From Pseudanabaena mucicola FACHB-723 (GTDB lineage Bacteria > Cyanobacteriota > Cyanobacteriia > Pseudanabaenales > Pseudanabaenaceae), in assembly GCF_014696385.1 (NCBI RefSeq), contig NZ_JACJQB010000012.1:21955-85954 (forward strand): a DNA stretch of 64,000 bases, in the 5' to 3' direction. Position numbers and translations under genes: made by a program. Numbering within the stretch: the stretch's first letter is position 1; each line of letters opens with the position of its first letter. The notes beneath the pieces were generated by a model. The model was given only the letters and a program-made list of their open reading frames with translations, was not told where the DNA came from and made no database searches. Shown here in pieces: positions 38,015 through 47,352 of this stretch.

Positions 38015-38614
38015 ATGACTAGTGTTGTGATTGAAAAATCCCAAGAACAAGCTGATCCTAATTTAGGGGGAATTCCCAAACTAACCCTAGATGAGTTTTT
38101 GAGCTTGCCAGAAAATGATGAAAGTTATGAACTAGTTGATGGAGAGGCGATTAAGAAAGTGTCACCAAAATTTTTTCATTCTTCTTTGACGACTGTATTT
38201 TGGGTTGAACTTTCAGCGTGGAGTGATGGACATGGGCGGGTAAGAGTGGAATGGTCAGTAGTTTTGAAACGACGGGGTAAAGATTGGGTTCCTGTGCCTG
38301 ATTTACTTTATGTTTCCCATACTCGCCTTGCAGCAGATTGGCGTGAGGATGCCCCTTGTCCTGTATTACCAGAGTTAGTGATCGAGATTGTTTCGCCCGA
38401 TCAAACCTTTAATCAGTTAGCTCAAAAAGCAACCGATTATTTGAATGCAGGTGTGGAGCGGGTCTGGGTAGTTTATCCGCCAATGCGAAGTATTACCGTA
38501 TTTTTTGGCGATCGCCCACCTGAGACTTATCGCGGTGAAAGCTTATTAACAGATGAACTATTCCCAAATTTGGCAGTTACATCAGAGCAGTTTTTTATCA
38601 AGGCAGGAATTTAA
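38015..38614 (+). CDS. Uma2 family (DUF820) endonuclease-like protein
   Basis: A 199-residue member of the Uma2/DUF820 family, abundant in cyanobacteria, with PD-(D/E)xK-like features (WVPVPDLLYV, PELVIEIVSPDQT, QKATDYLNAGVERVWVVYP). Its biological role is unknown; these proteins have been linked to transposon-like spread. AGGAGG precedes the ATG at an ideal distance. It overlaps the convergent dus stop by four bases. Confidence 0.9.
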   Translation: MTSVVIEKSQEQADPNLGGIPKLTLDEFLSLPENDESYELVDGEAIKKVSPKFFHSSLTTVFWVELSAWSDGHGRVRVEWSVVLKRRGKDWVPVPDLLYVSHTRLAADWREDAPCPVLPELVIEIVSPDQTFNQLAQKATDYLNAGVERVWVVYPPMRSITVFFGDRPPETYRGESLLTDELFPNLAVTSEQFFIKAGI

Positions 38615-39693
38615 TCATCGGATTCGCAACTAGGACGAGCTACTAAGTTTTCGTAAGGCTCGATCGCAAAATGGGCATCGGGATTAGTTAACAAAATGCG
38701 ATCGCATAAATCAAAAAGTTCTTGCTTAGATTGGACTAAGCGCATTCCTGCTAAAAACTTGCCCTCTGGATCGATGCCTGTCCCAATAAAGTTCAAGAAT
38801 TTTTTGAGACTATTCACATGGGATTTTTCCCTGAGCGTATCTTGATAAGTAATCGTGAATAGATGTTGAATATAATTATGCACATCGGCAAGGGTAATCA
38901 CTTGTACAGGTTTTCCTGCAATGCGATCGCGAATTTGTTGAAAAATCCAAGGATTGCGAATTGCAGATCTTCCAATCATCACCCCTGCTGCGCCTGTTTC
39001 TTGTAAAACCTGTTCCGCTTTGAGATAGGAAGTAATATTGCCATTTGCCAACACGGGACAATTGACGGTCTGCACGGCACGACGGATCAAGTCATAATGC
39101 ACTTCGCCACGATATAACTCTTTGACAGTGCGACCATGTAAACTTAGCAGATCAATTTGATATTGATTGATTAATTGCAATAGCTTGTCAAAATGCTCAA
39201 TTGAGTCAAAACCTACGCGCATTTTCACGGTGAAAAGTCCCGAAATTTGCGATCGCAAAGCATCAAAAATCCGCTCGATAGTTTCAGGTTCGCGCAGTAA
39301 TCCACCGCCAACATTTTTACGATAAACTCGCGGCGCAGGACAGCCAAGATTAAGATCAATTCCTGCGATCGGATATTTGGTAAGTTGCTGAGCAATTCGC
39401 AACATATCAGGGATGCTTTCACCAATTAGTTGGGCAAATACGGGTCTTCCTGTCGTATTACAGGTAATTGATTTGAGAATTTTTTTATCTAAATTAGAAT
39501 TAGCATAGACCCGAAAATATTCGGTCACATAATAATCGGGACAGCCATATTCGCCGAGCATTTGCATAAAGGCAAGATCGGTAATGTCTTGCATGGGTGC
39601 GAGTGCTGTCAGTGGTTGCCCAGATAAAATTGGTGGTGGTAATAACTGCAAACTCAAAGTGGTGTTTGGATATAGTTTTATGGTTGTTGACAA
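38611..39693 (-). CDS. dus: tRNA-dihydrouridine synthase
   Basis: Dus reduces uridine to dihydrouridine in tRNA using FMN. The ~360-residue protein has LAPMQDITDLAF, GIDLNLGCPAPRV with the catalytic cysteine, FTVKMRVG, SLHGRTVKELYRG and GVMIGRSAIRNPWIF. The subfamily (DusA/B/C) cannot be settled. No ATG is available upstream of the conserved region, so TTG 39693 is the likely start. It overlaps the DUF29 gene by 16 bases, so they are co-transcribed. Confidence 0.9.
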   Translation of the reverse strand: MSTTIKLYPNTTLSLQLLPPPILSGQPLTALAPMQDITDLAFMQMLGEYGCPDYYVTEYFRVYANSNLDKKILKSITCNTTGRPVFAQLIGESIPDMLRIAQQLTKYPIAGIDLNLGCPAPRVYRKNVGGGLLREPETIERIFDALRSQISGLFTVKMRVGFDSIEHFDKLLQLINQYQIDLLSLHGRTVKELYRGEVHYDLIRRAVQTVNCPVLANGNITSYLKAEQVLQETGAAGVMIGRSAIRNPWIFQQIRDRIAGKPVQVITLADVHNYIQHLFTITYQDTLREKSHVNSLKKFLNFIGTGIDPEGKFLAGMRLVQSKQELFDLCDRILLTNPDAHFAIEPYENLVARPSCESDD

Positions 39694-40184
39694 GTAGGTA
39701 GAAATGCATCTATCAAAACTTGCTCAATCAGGTAGGGGCAAATATCTGGAAATATATCTAATCCTGTTTCCCTTTCAGCGCTAACGACAGCTAACTGATA
39801 GGCATCATCAAAAACATCAGCTATTGCCGCCTTCAGACTGGGATTTTGCTTGAGATGCTTTTGTAACCGTAATCTTTGTTCTTTAATCGTTAATTGCCAA
39901 CTCCGCGATCGCTTACTAGGTTGAAACTGCCACTTCAAAAGGTGCATCAATAAAATTTCTAAACGGCTTTCCAACTCCCGCCTTTCAGCACGCCCCATGT
40001 CTTCTATTTCTTCGGCTAAATGTTGAATATCAATTAATTGCAGTTGTCCAGTTCTGAGCAACCGAGACTGCTCCTGTGTCCAAGCATAAAAATCATGATC
40101 GTAATCATGCTCATCGCGGTCGGACTGATTAGGATCTGTAGGATTTGTACCATGGGGAGATAACGGCTTGGTTGCGATCGCCAT
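39678..40184 (-). CDS. DUF29 family protein
   Basis: The 168-residue protein matches DUF29, a helical family common in cyanobacteria: DFYAWTQEQSRLLRTGQL, IQHLAEEIEDMGRAERRELE, LLMHLLKWQFQPSKRSRSW and DAYQLAVVSAERETGL. Function is unknown. The first ~25 residues are polar and poorly structured. It overlaps dus by 16 bases. Confidence 0.85.
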   Translation of the reverse strand: MAIATKPLSPHGTNPTDPNQSDRDEHDYDHDFYAWTQEQSRLLRTGQLQLIDIQHLAEEIEDMGRAERRELESRLEILLMHLLKWQFQPSKRSRSWQLTIKEQRLRLQKHLKQNPSLKAAIADVFDDAYQLAVVSAERETGLDIFPDICPYLIEQVLIDAFLPTCQQP

Positions 40185-40236
40185 AGGTCTACACTAGCTA
40201 AGGTATAAATAAATTAACATATTAACCTTCATCCCC

Positions 40237-40878
40237 ATGAGCGATTGCCCCACTCCCTACAACAGTAAAAATACTCATAGTTCTAAGTCATCTTCCGTTA
40301 ACTATGAACAGGGATCGCTCTTTAGTGAAGGAATGCAGCGTACTTCACGACTTTATGATAGTGGTGAGAAGTATCAAATGGGAAGTCAATCTTTGCAGAA
40401 CTGGAAAAATGCGATCGCAAAGTATCAGAATTCCGTCACCACAATGATCCCCGTTCAAACCTCCCTATTTGATTTACCCAACAATCACTGCGATCCCCAT
40501 GCAATTAATCCATTTGCACTACCCCTGCACCCTGCGGAGTTCTACCGTTTACCCAGCGATGATCGTGGTGATGCCTGTTTATACTTTGTGATCGATCTCA
40601 CACATCCATCACAGCCACCCGTGTTACTGTATGTAGGTGAGACATGTAGTTCTCATCAAAGATGGAAAGGAACTCATGACTGTAAACGTTATCTGCTGAA
40701 CTATCGAGAACTGCATATCACCCACAATATCCCGACCCAAGTTGTCATGACCTTCTGGTGGGACGCTCCTGCCGCAACTCGCACTAGGCAAAAACTAGAG
40801 AAAATCCTCATCGAGAAATGGCGGTCACCATTTAATAAAGAGAACTGGAGCTTTTGGGGAACTCCTTTCGTCAACTAG
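40237..40878 (+). CDS. GIY-YIG-like nuclease domain protein
   Basis: A 213-residue protein whose second half looks like a GIY-YIG nuclease: CLYFVID, LLYVGETCSSHQRWKGTH, LEKILIEKWRSPFNKENW, that is, the two tyrosine motifs, the arginine and the late glutamate. The first ~95 residues are Ser/Asn-rich and contain TSLFDLPNN. Such proteins occur in cyanobacteria without a known task; repair or mobile DNA roles are possible. No methyltransferase or intron is next to it. Confidence 0.7.
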   Translation: MSDCPTPYNSKNTHSSKSSSVNYEQGSLFSEGMQRTSRLYDSGEKYQMGSQSLQNWKNAIAKYQNSVTTMIPVQTSLFDLPNNHCDPHAINPFALPLHPAEFYRLPSDDRGDACLYFVIDLTHPSQPPVLLYVGETCSSHQRWKGTHDCKRYLLNYRELHITHNIPTQVVMTFWWDAPAATRTRQKLEKILIEKWRSPFNKENWSFWGTPFVN

Positions 40879-40985
40879 ATCATCTAGAGCATCGACAAAC
40901 CCTTTTATATTCACCTATAGGCAAAGTCTCAAGATATCTTGAACATGTTCCTTTGCGCCACACACAATTACTAAGGACTAAATTA

Positions 40986-41183
40986 ATGTCTCAACAAAAC
41001 CCTAACTCTAACTACGATGTCAATGAACTATGGTTCGTCAAATTTTTTGTGGGTAGCATGGTCTCAATCACTGTATTGACGGTAATCTTGTCATTCTTAC
41101 CATCACCATCGGGCTTGAGAAATTCACCTCAAAATAAGACCGTATTATTACTCAAACAACATCATTCACCAGCTTTTAGCTAG
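40986..41183 (+). CDS. Small single-helix membrane protein, hypothetical
   Basis: The chosen ATG at 40986 gives 65 residues with one membrane helix (WFVKFFVGSMVSITVLTVIL), a cytoplasmic N-terminus rich in Asn and Gln and a basic tail. A longer frame from 40854 overlaps the GIY-YIG gene and is less likely. I do not recognise the family. It converges with the glycosyltransferase gene. Confidence 0.5.
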   Translation: MSQQNPNSNYDVNELWFVKFFVGSMVSITVLTVILSFLPSPSGLRNSPQNKTVLLLKQHHSPAFS

Positions 41184-41187
41184 TTGG

Positions 41188-42366
41188 CTATTGTCGTACT
41201 TTCAAGAAGACAGACTCAGTTTGAGCTGCAAGCCTATCCCATGCAAAGCGATCCCTTAGTTCCGATTGAGCATTATTTACTAAGGTTTGGGCATAGTCAC
41301 GATTTTGTAAAACCTCAATAATTCCATTCGCTAAAGAATCTGCATCATTTACCCTTGTGACGATTCCTGTGATTTGGTGACGCACTACCTCTGGCAACCC
41401 TCCTGCATCGGAAACAACGAGGGGAATTTTGGCGGCAAAGCTCTCAAGGGCAACAATGCCAAAAGGCTCATAGAGGCTGGGGAAAACAGCACAATCAGCA
41501 ACTTTTTGAAATTTCCAAAAATCTGTATCCGCCATGAAGCCAGTAAATTGAACTTTGTGGTAGATACCCAGATCCCAAGCTTGACGCTGTAGCAAAATCG
41601 AATAGGCATCCCCAGTACCAATGATGACTAGACGTACTTTGTCGTTCATCGCACTGATAATTTTGGGCATTGCATTGAGCAAAATGTAAATGCCTTTTTC
41701 ATAGGTGATTCGCCCCACAAAATATATAAGCGCTTCATCGGGTGGCGCGTACTTTGCCCTTAAACTTGCCTCATCCTCATCCTGCTCAGACTTAATGTGC
41801 TTCCACCGCTCCTCACTCAGACCGTTATAAACTACATCAATCTTTTCGGCGGCACAGCCAAAAACCCTTTGCAACTCTTCGCGCATATATTCAGAGCAAA
41901 CAATTACGCGCTGGGCGGATTGGGTTAAGTTAATCTCTTTTTGATGAATATGTCTTTGCGTATCGTTGTGAATACCATTGCAACGCCCATGCTCTGTGGC
42001 ATGAATGGTGGCGATGAGGGGAATCGAAAACTCGTTAGTCAATGCGATCGCAGATTCTTCAACTAACCAGTCATGGGCATGGATTAAGTCAACAGAATTA
42101 TCATCTAAAAACTTACGCGCAAAGTTTATCATCTGGAGATTCATCTGGTTTACCCAATGAAAAAAATCATGGTTAGGTTCAACAGGAATCCGATAAACAT
42201 GAATGCCATCAACAACTTCTGCTGATGCCCCACCCTCAACGGCAACAGTAATTAAATGAACATCGTGTCCGCGCTTAACAACTTCAGGATATAGCTCTGC
42301 TACATGACGAGAAATTCCTCCAATAATGCGCGGGGGAAACTCCCAAGCTAGAGCGAGAATACGCAT
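41188..42366 (-). CDS. Glycosyltransferase family 4 (glycogen-synthase-like)
   Basis: The 392-residue GT-B enzyme begins MRILALAWEFPPRIIGGISRHV, with the sugar-acceptor GG, and its C-terminal half has the donor-binding pattern FVGRITYEKGIYILLNAM and the E-x7-E motif YEPFGIVALESFA. It transfers a nucleotide-activated sugar to an unknown acceptor, possibly a polysaccharide or glycolipid. Cyanobacteria often have a close homologue next to sugar metabolism genes; none is seen here. Confidence 0.85.
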   Translation of the reverse strand: MRILALAWEFPPRIIGGISRHVAELYPEVVKRGHDVHLITVAVEGGASAEVVDGIHVYRIPVEPNHDFFHWVNQMNLQMINFARKFLDDNSVDLIHAHDWLVEESAIALTNEFSIPLIATIHATEHGRCNGIHNDTQRHIHQKEINLTQSAQRVIVCSEYMREELQRVFGCAAEKIDVVYNGLSEERWKHIKSEQDEDEASLRAKYAPPDEALIYFVGRITYEKGIYILLNAMPKIISAMNDKVRLVIIGTGDAYSILLQRQAWDLGIYHKVQFTGFMADTDFWKFQKVADCAVFPSLYEPFGIVALESFAAKIPLVVSDAGGLPEVVRHQITGIVTRVNDADSLANGIIEVLQNRDYAQTLVNNAQSELRDRFAWDRLAAQTESVFLKVRQ

Positions 42367-42580
42367 GGTATTTAGTTAATGTTTGAAATAATAAAGACTA
42401 AGTATTTAATCTTAGTATTAACTATACCAACTATATATCGACAGAATCTATCCACGAATTAGTAGTGTTATAAAGTGATGTTGCTATCAGGATCTCATAG
42501 GGTTTAGTATCTCCAAAATATTCCCGAATAAGATCAGTAAAGAGATAGATAGCTTGTAAAATTATCAGGATATTGCGAAA

Positions 42581-43393
42581 ATGAGCGACGATCAGTTTAT
42601 TTCCATTGTCCATTTAACCGATCTACATTTATTTACAGACTTAAATAGTTACTTAGTTGGGATTCCCACTAATCAATCATTCCAAGCGGTTTTGACAGAA
42701 GTTAAACAGACAATTCCTAAGATTGACCTATTGCTATTGACGGGGGACTTATCACAGGACTGTAGTGCTGCTTCCTATGAGTTTTTGCGTCAATCCCTTG
42801 ATGTCGCATCGTTCCCAGCCTATTGCTTGGCGGGTAATCATGATGATTTAAACTTAATGGCGGAATACTTGCCGAGTGAGTATGTGCATTTGGTGCGATC
42901 GCAAAATATTGGGGGATGGCGAATCTTATTGCTTAGCTCAGTGGTGGTGGGCGCAGTGCATGGCAATTTAGCCGAATCAGAATTGGCATGGTTAGAGGAA
43001 AATTTAAACGCTTATCCTGATCATCCGACTTTGATCGCGTTTCATCACCCTGCTATTGACATCGGTTCAGCATGGATGGATGAGATTTGTCTAACTAATA
43101 AAGAGCAGTTTTGGCAGATTTGCGATCGCAATCCCCAGATTCAAGCAGTTGTGAATGGACATGCCCATCAAGACTTTGAGCAAATTTATGAAACTGCCCA
43201 TAATTCAGTGCGTTGTTTAGTCAGTCCTTCAACCTGTGTGCAGTTTCAGCCACGAACACCCCAGCTAATTATTGATAATCAAGCACCTGCTTGGCGGCAT
43301 CTCCGACTCTACGCTGATGGCACAATCACAACCGAAGTTCATCGTCTCAGCAGTGCCAGCTTCCCCCCCGATCTTGCGGCGAACGGCTATTGA
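42581..43393 (+). CDS. Calcineurin-like metallophosphoesterase (CpdA/GlpQ-like)
   Basis: The 270-residue protein has the metal-binding motifs HLTDLHLF, LLTGDLSQD, LAGNHDD, FHHPAIDIG and NGHAHQD of the class III cAMP phosphodiesterase-like family. It hydrolyses a phosphodiester, perhaps cyclic AMP, a signalling nucleotide in cyanobacteria. The ATG at 42581 leads straight into the first strand. It overlaps a doubtful minus-strand frame of 60 codons. Confidence 0.87.
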   Translation: MSDDQFISIVHLTDLHLFTDLNSYLVGIPTNQSFQAVLTEVKQTIPKIDLLLLTGDLSQDCSAASYEFLRQSLDVASFPAYCLAGNHDDLNLMAEYLPSEYVHLVRSQNIGGWRILLLSSVVVGAVHGNLAESELAWLEENLNAYPDHPTLIAFHHPAIDIGSAWMDEICLTNKEQFWQICDRNPQIQAVVNGHAHQDFEQIYETAHNSVRCLVSPSTCVQFQPRTPQLIIDNQAPAWRHLRLYADGTITTEVHRLSSASFPPDLAANGY

Positions 43394-43456
43394 AAAGCGG
43401 TTTCCTGATAGGATAAAAAACTGCCCAGCAACTTTTTATCCCCACCCTCAGAGCAA

Positions 43457-44590
43457 ATGCAACCGCAGACTATTGTGATTAAAATTGGCACGTCCAGCCT
43501 TAGTCATCCTGAATCAGGAGACTTGCAGCTAGCGACAATCGCCAAATTAGTAGAAGCAATCGTCCATCTGCGCCGCGAAGGACATAGCGTTGTCTTAGTT
43601 TCTTCGGGTGCTGTGGGTGTTGGTTGTGGACGGCTAGGCTTAAAAAAACGTCCGCGCAAAATTTCTAAGAAGCAAGCGGTGGCGGCGGTGGGGCAAGGTC
43701 GCTTAATTGGCATTTATGACGACTTTTTCGGCACATTACAACAGCCCGTGGCTCAAGTTTTGCTAACCCGTGGCAATTTGATTCAGCGTCAGCACTATAT
43801 GAATGTCCATGCAACTTTCCATGAATTGCTGGAAATGGGCGTAGTCCCGATCGTTAACGAAAATGATACGGTGGCAGTTGATGAGTTGAAATTTGGCGAT
43901 AATGATACCCTTTCGGCATTGGTAGCAAGTTTGGTAGAAGCAGATTGGTTATTTTTATTAACCGATGTTGATCGCCTTTATTCCGATGATCCGCGTCAAA
44001 ATCCCGATGCTCAGCCAATTGAGTTTGTCGAATATGCAGAATTGACCAGCTTGAGGCAAGCGATCGGTGAAAAACAAGCACTAGGCGCTCAAGGTGGCGG
44101 CACAGCATGGGGAACGGGAGGAATGGCCACCAAACTTGATGCAGCTCGGATTGCCTCCGCCGCAGGGGTTCGCACCGTCATTACCCGTGGCTCTTTCCCC
44201 GATCGCATATCCGCAATTCTCAAGGGAGAGAACTTCGGTACACAGTTTGCCGCCCAACCCAAAACAGTCAATGCTCGGAAGCGCTGGATTGCCTATGGGA
44301 TGGTCACGGTCGGTAAATTGTTTTTAGATGATGGTGCGGTTAGTGCCGTCATTCTCAAAGGTAAATCCCTCTTGCCTGCGGGAATTATCGAAGTGGAAGG
44401 CAAGTTTGAGGCAAATGAATCGGTCAGTATTTGCGATCGCAATGGTAAAGAAATTGCCAGAGGCATTACCAATTACAGCAGCAATGATATTCTTCGCATT
44501 CTCGGCTCTCAGTCCGAAGATATTCCTAAGTTACTCGGTGTCGAAGGGGAAGAGACCGTAGTTCATCGCGATAACTTAGTGAGTCTGTGA
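43457..44590 (+). CDS. proB: Glutamate 5-kinase
   Basis: ProB phosphorylates glutamate in the first step of proline synthesis. The 377-residue protein is full length: an N-terminal amino-acid kinase domain ([56 protein letters not shown]) and a C-terminal PUA domain (residues ~275-370). It starts 63 bases after the phosphoesterase gene in the same direction. Confidence 0.96.
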   Translation: MQPQTIVIKIGTSSLSHPESGDLQLATIAKLVEAIVHLRREGHSVVLVSSGAVGVGCGRLGLKKRPRKISKKQAVAAVGQGRLIGIYDDFFGTLQQPVAQVLLTRGNLIQRQHYMNVHATFHELLEMGVVPIVNENDTVAVDELKFGDNDTLSALVASLVEADWLFLLTDVDRLYSDDPRQNPDAQPIEFVEYAELTSLRQAIGEKQALGAQGGGTAWGTGGMATKLDAARIASAAGVRTVITRGSFPDRISAILKGENFGTQFAAQPKTVNARKRWIAYGMVTVGKLFLDDGAVSAVILKGKSLLPAGIIEVEGKFEANESVSICDRNGKEIARGITNYSSNDILRILGSQSEDIPKLLGVEGEETVVHRDNLVSL

Positions 44591-44614
44591 GCCGTCCGCA
44601 TAGCAGACGGTTCA
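44588..44614. terminator. Hairpin over the proB stop codon, triloop ATA
   Basis: Twelve-base arms (44588-44599 and 44603-44614) with one C:A mismatch and one G:T pair close ATA between GC and GC. The first arm includes the proB stop, and the hairpin sits between convergent genes. Confidence 0.6.
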
Positions 44615-44626
44615 AGATGTTAGAAA

Positions 44627-46069
44627 CTAGCTTTGCAAAAAAACTTCAATTTTATGCGCTTCTTCAATACCTCGCTTAATGCAATCGCCTAAAGCCACGC
44701 CGCCAATAAAATTTGCGCTGACATATAGCCCCTGAGATTTTTTTAACTCCGACTCGACGATAGCAAGGCGATCTAAATGACCGATTTCATACTGTGGAAT
44801 TGCCTTGTCCCACACATGCACTGCGATCGCTTTCGGTGCAGCCTTGCTCTCTGGACGCAGTAATGTTTTCTTGAGGTCTTGATGCACAGCATCAATGATT
44901 TCTGCCTCAGAAAGCTTGGCTAACATCGGGTCAAGAGTGCCGCCAATGAAGTTAAGCAATAGTTGCCAACCCTCAGGGGCGCGTCCCGCAAATAGGCTTG
45001 ATGACCAAATCGTGCCGAGGGTTCGCACCCCTTGAGTACGTGGAATCAGATTGCCAAAGCCCTTCATATCACAGATAAACTCGCTCTTAGGATAGGCAAG
45101 CACCACACAGGCAACGGTGGGATAGAAGATTTCCTTGAGAGCTTGGCTAGCGACTGGTAGAAAGTCTTGCAATAGCTTTGCCGTAACATAGGCGGGAGTA
45201 GTCAGCACGACCGCGCGTGAGGTGACGATTTCTTCACCTGTGGGGGTATCGAACTTAGAAATATAAATATCGCCTTGCTTTTCTAGCGATCGCAAAATCC
45301 ATTGTTGCTTGATTGCTGTGCCTTGCGCTCTTAACTTGGTGGCAACGGCTTCGGGTAACATTTTGATTCCCTCCCGAAAAGAACCAAGTTCACCTGATTT
45401 AACCTTGGGCAGAGTCGGATCATTGATTTTTTTGGCTTTGCGTTCCTTTGCAGAAAGGATCGCCCCTGCCAACAAACCGTTATAAGTATTTTCTAGGCGA
45501 AAGATCTTGGAAAATGCAGCTTTGGCACTCAGTCGCTTGGGGTCACCCGCATAAACACCTGAAATAAATGGCGCAACTAGTCTTTCAACAGCTTGCTTAC
45601 CCAATAGGCGCGAGAAAAACTGATCAACGGATTCTTCGCCAGCCATGGCAGGACGAGCAAAGCCCATTGCCCCTAAAGCTAGACGAATTTTGCCGCCCCA
45701 AGTCAATAATTTGGTGGCGATCGCCTTGGGGGGACTCATCGGCAAGGCATTGAGCTTACCGTTGTAAAACACAAAGCGGGGTAATTTGCCATCCGCTAGC
45801 ACCAATTCATCCTTGAGCCCGACTTGGACAGCGAGGCGCAATAGTTCGGGCGTAGGTTGAAAACTATTAGGACCTTCTTCCCACAGATATCCTTCGTCAT
45901 TTTTAGCGCTCGTAATTGCGCCACCCACGCGATCTTGCGCTTCGGCAACCAAAACACGATGTTTTTTTGCGATCGCAAGTTCATGGGCAATCGTGAGTCC
46001 AGAGATGCCTGCCCCAACGACAAGAACATCTAAGGTTTGATTAGCTTCAGCAGATGGCGTGGCGGTCAT
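44627..46069 (-). CDS. hemY: Oxygen-dependent protoporphyrinogen oxidase
   Basis: This FAD enzyme oxidises protoporphyrinogen IX to protoporphyrin IX, the last common step to heme and chlorophyll. The 480-residue protein has VLVVGAGISGLTIAHELA for FAD, EAQDRVGGAI, EEGPNSFQPTPELLRL, FISGVYAGDPKRLS and the C-terminal LYVSANFIGGVALGDCIKRG. It is the HemG-type enzyme of plants and many bacteria, often called hemG or hemY. It is convergent with proB. Confidence 0.95.
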   Translation of the reverse strand: MTATPSAEANQTLDVLVVGAGISGLTIAHELAIAKKHRVLVAEAQDRVGGAITSAKNDEGYLWEEGPNSFQPTPELLRLAVQVGLKDELVLADGKLPRFVFYNGKLNALPMSPPKAIATKLLTWGGKIRLALGAMGFARPAMAGEESVDQFFSRLLGKQAVERLVAPFISGVYAGDPKRLSAKAAFSKIFRLENTYNGLLAGAILSAKERKAKKINDPTLPKVKSGELGSFREGIKMLPEAVATKLRAQGTAIKQQWILRSLEKQGDIYISKFDTPTGEEIVTSRAVVLTTPAYVTAKLLQDFLPVASQALKEIFYPTVACVVLAYPKSEFICDMKGFGNLIPRTQGVRTLGTIWSSSLFAGRAPEGWQLLLNFIGGTLDPMLAKLSEAEIIDAVHQDLKKTLLRPESKAAPKAIAVHVWDKAIPQYEIGHLDRLAIVESELKKSQGLYVSANFIGGVALGDCIKRGIEEAHKIEVFLQS

Positions 46070-46160
46070 GGCTTGAAAGACTTATAGCAATTTAGCAATT
46101 CCCAGTCTAGTACAACTCAGCTCCTATAGCTAAGTACAAGGATCGGCAGAAAAAAATTTT

Positions 46161-46197
46161 GTAAGGATGTGCGGCGCGAAGCGCCGCACATCCTTAC
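46161..46197. terminator. Perfect hairpin after the DUF2811 gene, triloop GAA
   Basis: Arms of 17 bases (46161-46177 and 46181-46197) enclose GAA between GCGC and GCGC. On the minus strand it comes 15 bases after the DUF2811 stop and before hemY. Confidence 0.75.
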
Positions 46198-46211
46198 GCT
46201 CAGCGAGAAAT

Positions 46212-46448
46212 TTATAAGGAATGCTGGAACAAAGCATTCAAATATACTTTGGCGGTGCTGCGATAGTTAGGTGAGGCATTGTGGGATGCACTAAGGCGAT
46301 CGCTACCACCGTTTTGCAAGAGAAATAGAGATAATGCGGCGGCAAATACACGATCCTGATCCCAATCAGGATGTGATTCTAGGTAATGTTTGAGGGTTTC
46401 GTGCAGTTCTTCAGGAATTTCAGCCAATATACTGACGGTTGTACTCAT
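46212..46448 (-). CDS. Cyanobacterial conserved protein, DUF2811
   Basis: The 78-residue protein has the cyanobacteria-specific DUF2811 pattern (VSILAEIPEELHETLKHYLE, HPDWDQDRVFAAALSLFLLQN). Function is unknown. It stands alone, transcribed from the side of a 454-base region that carries DnaA boxes. The hairpin after its stop separates it from hemY. Confidence 0.8.
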   Translation of the reverse strand: MSTTVSILAEIPEELHETLKHYLESHPDWDQDRVFAAALSLFLLQNGGSDRLSASHNASPNYRSTAKVYLNALFQHSL

Positions 46449-46733
46449 GCGAAAACCTCAACTTTTGAACAAGTTTGATAGAAACGTCGCAACCATTTTC
46501 AGCGGACGGAACTCAATTGTGCGTTTAACTAGCAGTTCTTGTCAACGTAAACAAATATTGAGATAACCTCATAAATATATGAAATCAAGTTAATAGAATC
46601 AGCATTTTAGTTTGATTTTGTTTACATATCTTTATGATTTGCGATCGCAATTTAGTTTCCCCCAATACCTCCCGCATCCCATTAATGAATCCTTAACCAG
46701 TAAGGCACATGTGAGTTTTTACAAAAAACAACC

Positions 46734-46796
46734 TGTGGAAAACTCACTGTTATCTGTGGAAAAAAATGCAAAATCTGTGGATAACTATGTGGATAA
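46734..46796 (+). promoter_or_regulatory. Four DnaA boxes with helical spacing
   Basis: TGTGGAAAA at 46734 and 46755 is the complement of the cyanobacterial box TTTTCCACA; TGTGGATAA at 46776 and 46788 is the complement of the consensus box TTATCCACA. Start-to-start distances are 21, 21 and 12 bases, so three boxes lie on one face of the helix. All four point the same way. Confidence 0.85.
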
Positions 46797-46852
46797 CTTT
46801 TTGTTGGGTAAATTTCAAAATAATTTTTTTCTTAATGTTTATCGACTCCCAC

Positions 46853-46886
46853 AACAAAAGTGCGCCCCATGGGGCGCACTTTTGTT
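46853..46886. terminator. Perfect 34-base palindrome after nfeD
   Basis: AACAAAAGTGCGCCCCA is followed directly by its complement. It begins 17 bases after the nfeD stop on the minus strand and has A-rich and T-rich ends, fitting a terminator. It also marks the edge of the DnaA-box region. Confidence 0.7.
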
Positions 46887-46902
46887 AATCATGTTAATCA
46901 AA

Positions 46903-47352
46903 TTAAAGTTCCTGTTCTTTGAGTGATAGCCAATTTTCTGGCACAACAATCAAAGTCGTACCTTGTCTTCGCAGAATAATTACTTTTTTTTGAGCTGCGA
47001 TCGCAATTTGCGGGTCATCACACATCGCTCTCCATGAAACACCCTCATGCTTAACACGACCAACCTTACCTGCGGGGATTTCGGTGATCGTAATTCCCTC
47101 ATCGGCTTCCTTGAGCTGCACCGAATCCTTCGGAATAAATCGCCGCGATAGACTTGCTAAAATGCCTGAAGCAATCATCCATACCAATACCTGTAATGCA
47201 GGTATTGGTAAAATTAGGGAGATTACCGCCACCAGCAATGCCGCCACTCCCATTGCTCCAGCAATCAAAAATGTTGGTAATGGGACTAACAACTCAATAA
47301 TGCAAAGGGCAATACCTATAATCAGCCAAACTTGGCTAGGTAGTAAGTTCAT
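46903..47352 (-). CDS. NfeD-like membrane protein
   Basis: The 149-residue protein has two to three N-terminal membrane helices (about residues 8-70) and a C-terminal OB-fold domain (GKVGRVKHEGVSWRAMCDDP, ILRRQGTTLIVVP), as in short NfeD/YbbK proteins. Partners are usually flotillin-like SPFH proteins; none is adjacent. Its start overlaps the mlaD stop by one base, so it is probably the last gene of the lipid-transport operon. Confidence 0.82.
   Translation of the reverse strand: MNLLPSQVWLIIGIALCIIELLVPLPTFLIAGAMGVAALLVAVISLILPIPALQVLVWMIASGILASLSRRFIPKDSVQLKEADEGITITEIPAGKVGRVKHEGVSWRAMCDDPQIAIAAQKKVIILRRQGTTLIVVPENWLSLKEQEL

Larger units (their letters stand above)
46449..46902. other. 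454-base gene-free region with DnaA boxes, candidate origin or DnaA target
   Basis: No convincing gene lies here. It holds four DnaA boxes in one orientation (46734-46796), a very AT-rich stretch after them (about 46809-46840, TTTTTTTT core), one HIP1 site (near 46640) and a 34-base perfect palindrome (46853-46886). Boxes beside an AT-rich unwinding region are the classic layout of a bacterial replication origin. dnaA and dnaN are not in this window. Confidence 0.5.

Noticed and set aside
36212..38614. HerA plus Uma2 as a defence system
   Set aside because: A hairpin separates them, and both families are common as isolated genes in cyanobacteria.
42431..42613. 60-codon minus-strand frame overlapping the phosphoesterase start
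   Set aside because: The end (YEILIATSLYNTTNSW) looks protein-like, but it overlaps the real gene start by 33 bases and has no clear promoter. It may be a gene remnant.
46612..46926. Open frame through the DnaA-box region
   Set aside because: It consists of box and AT-rich translation and overlaps nfeD.
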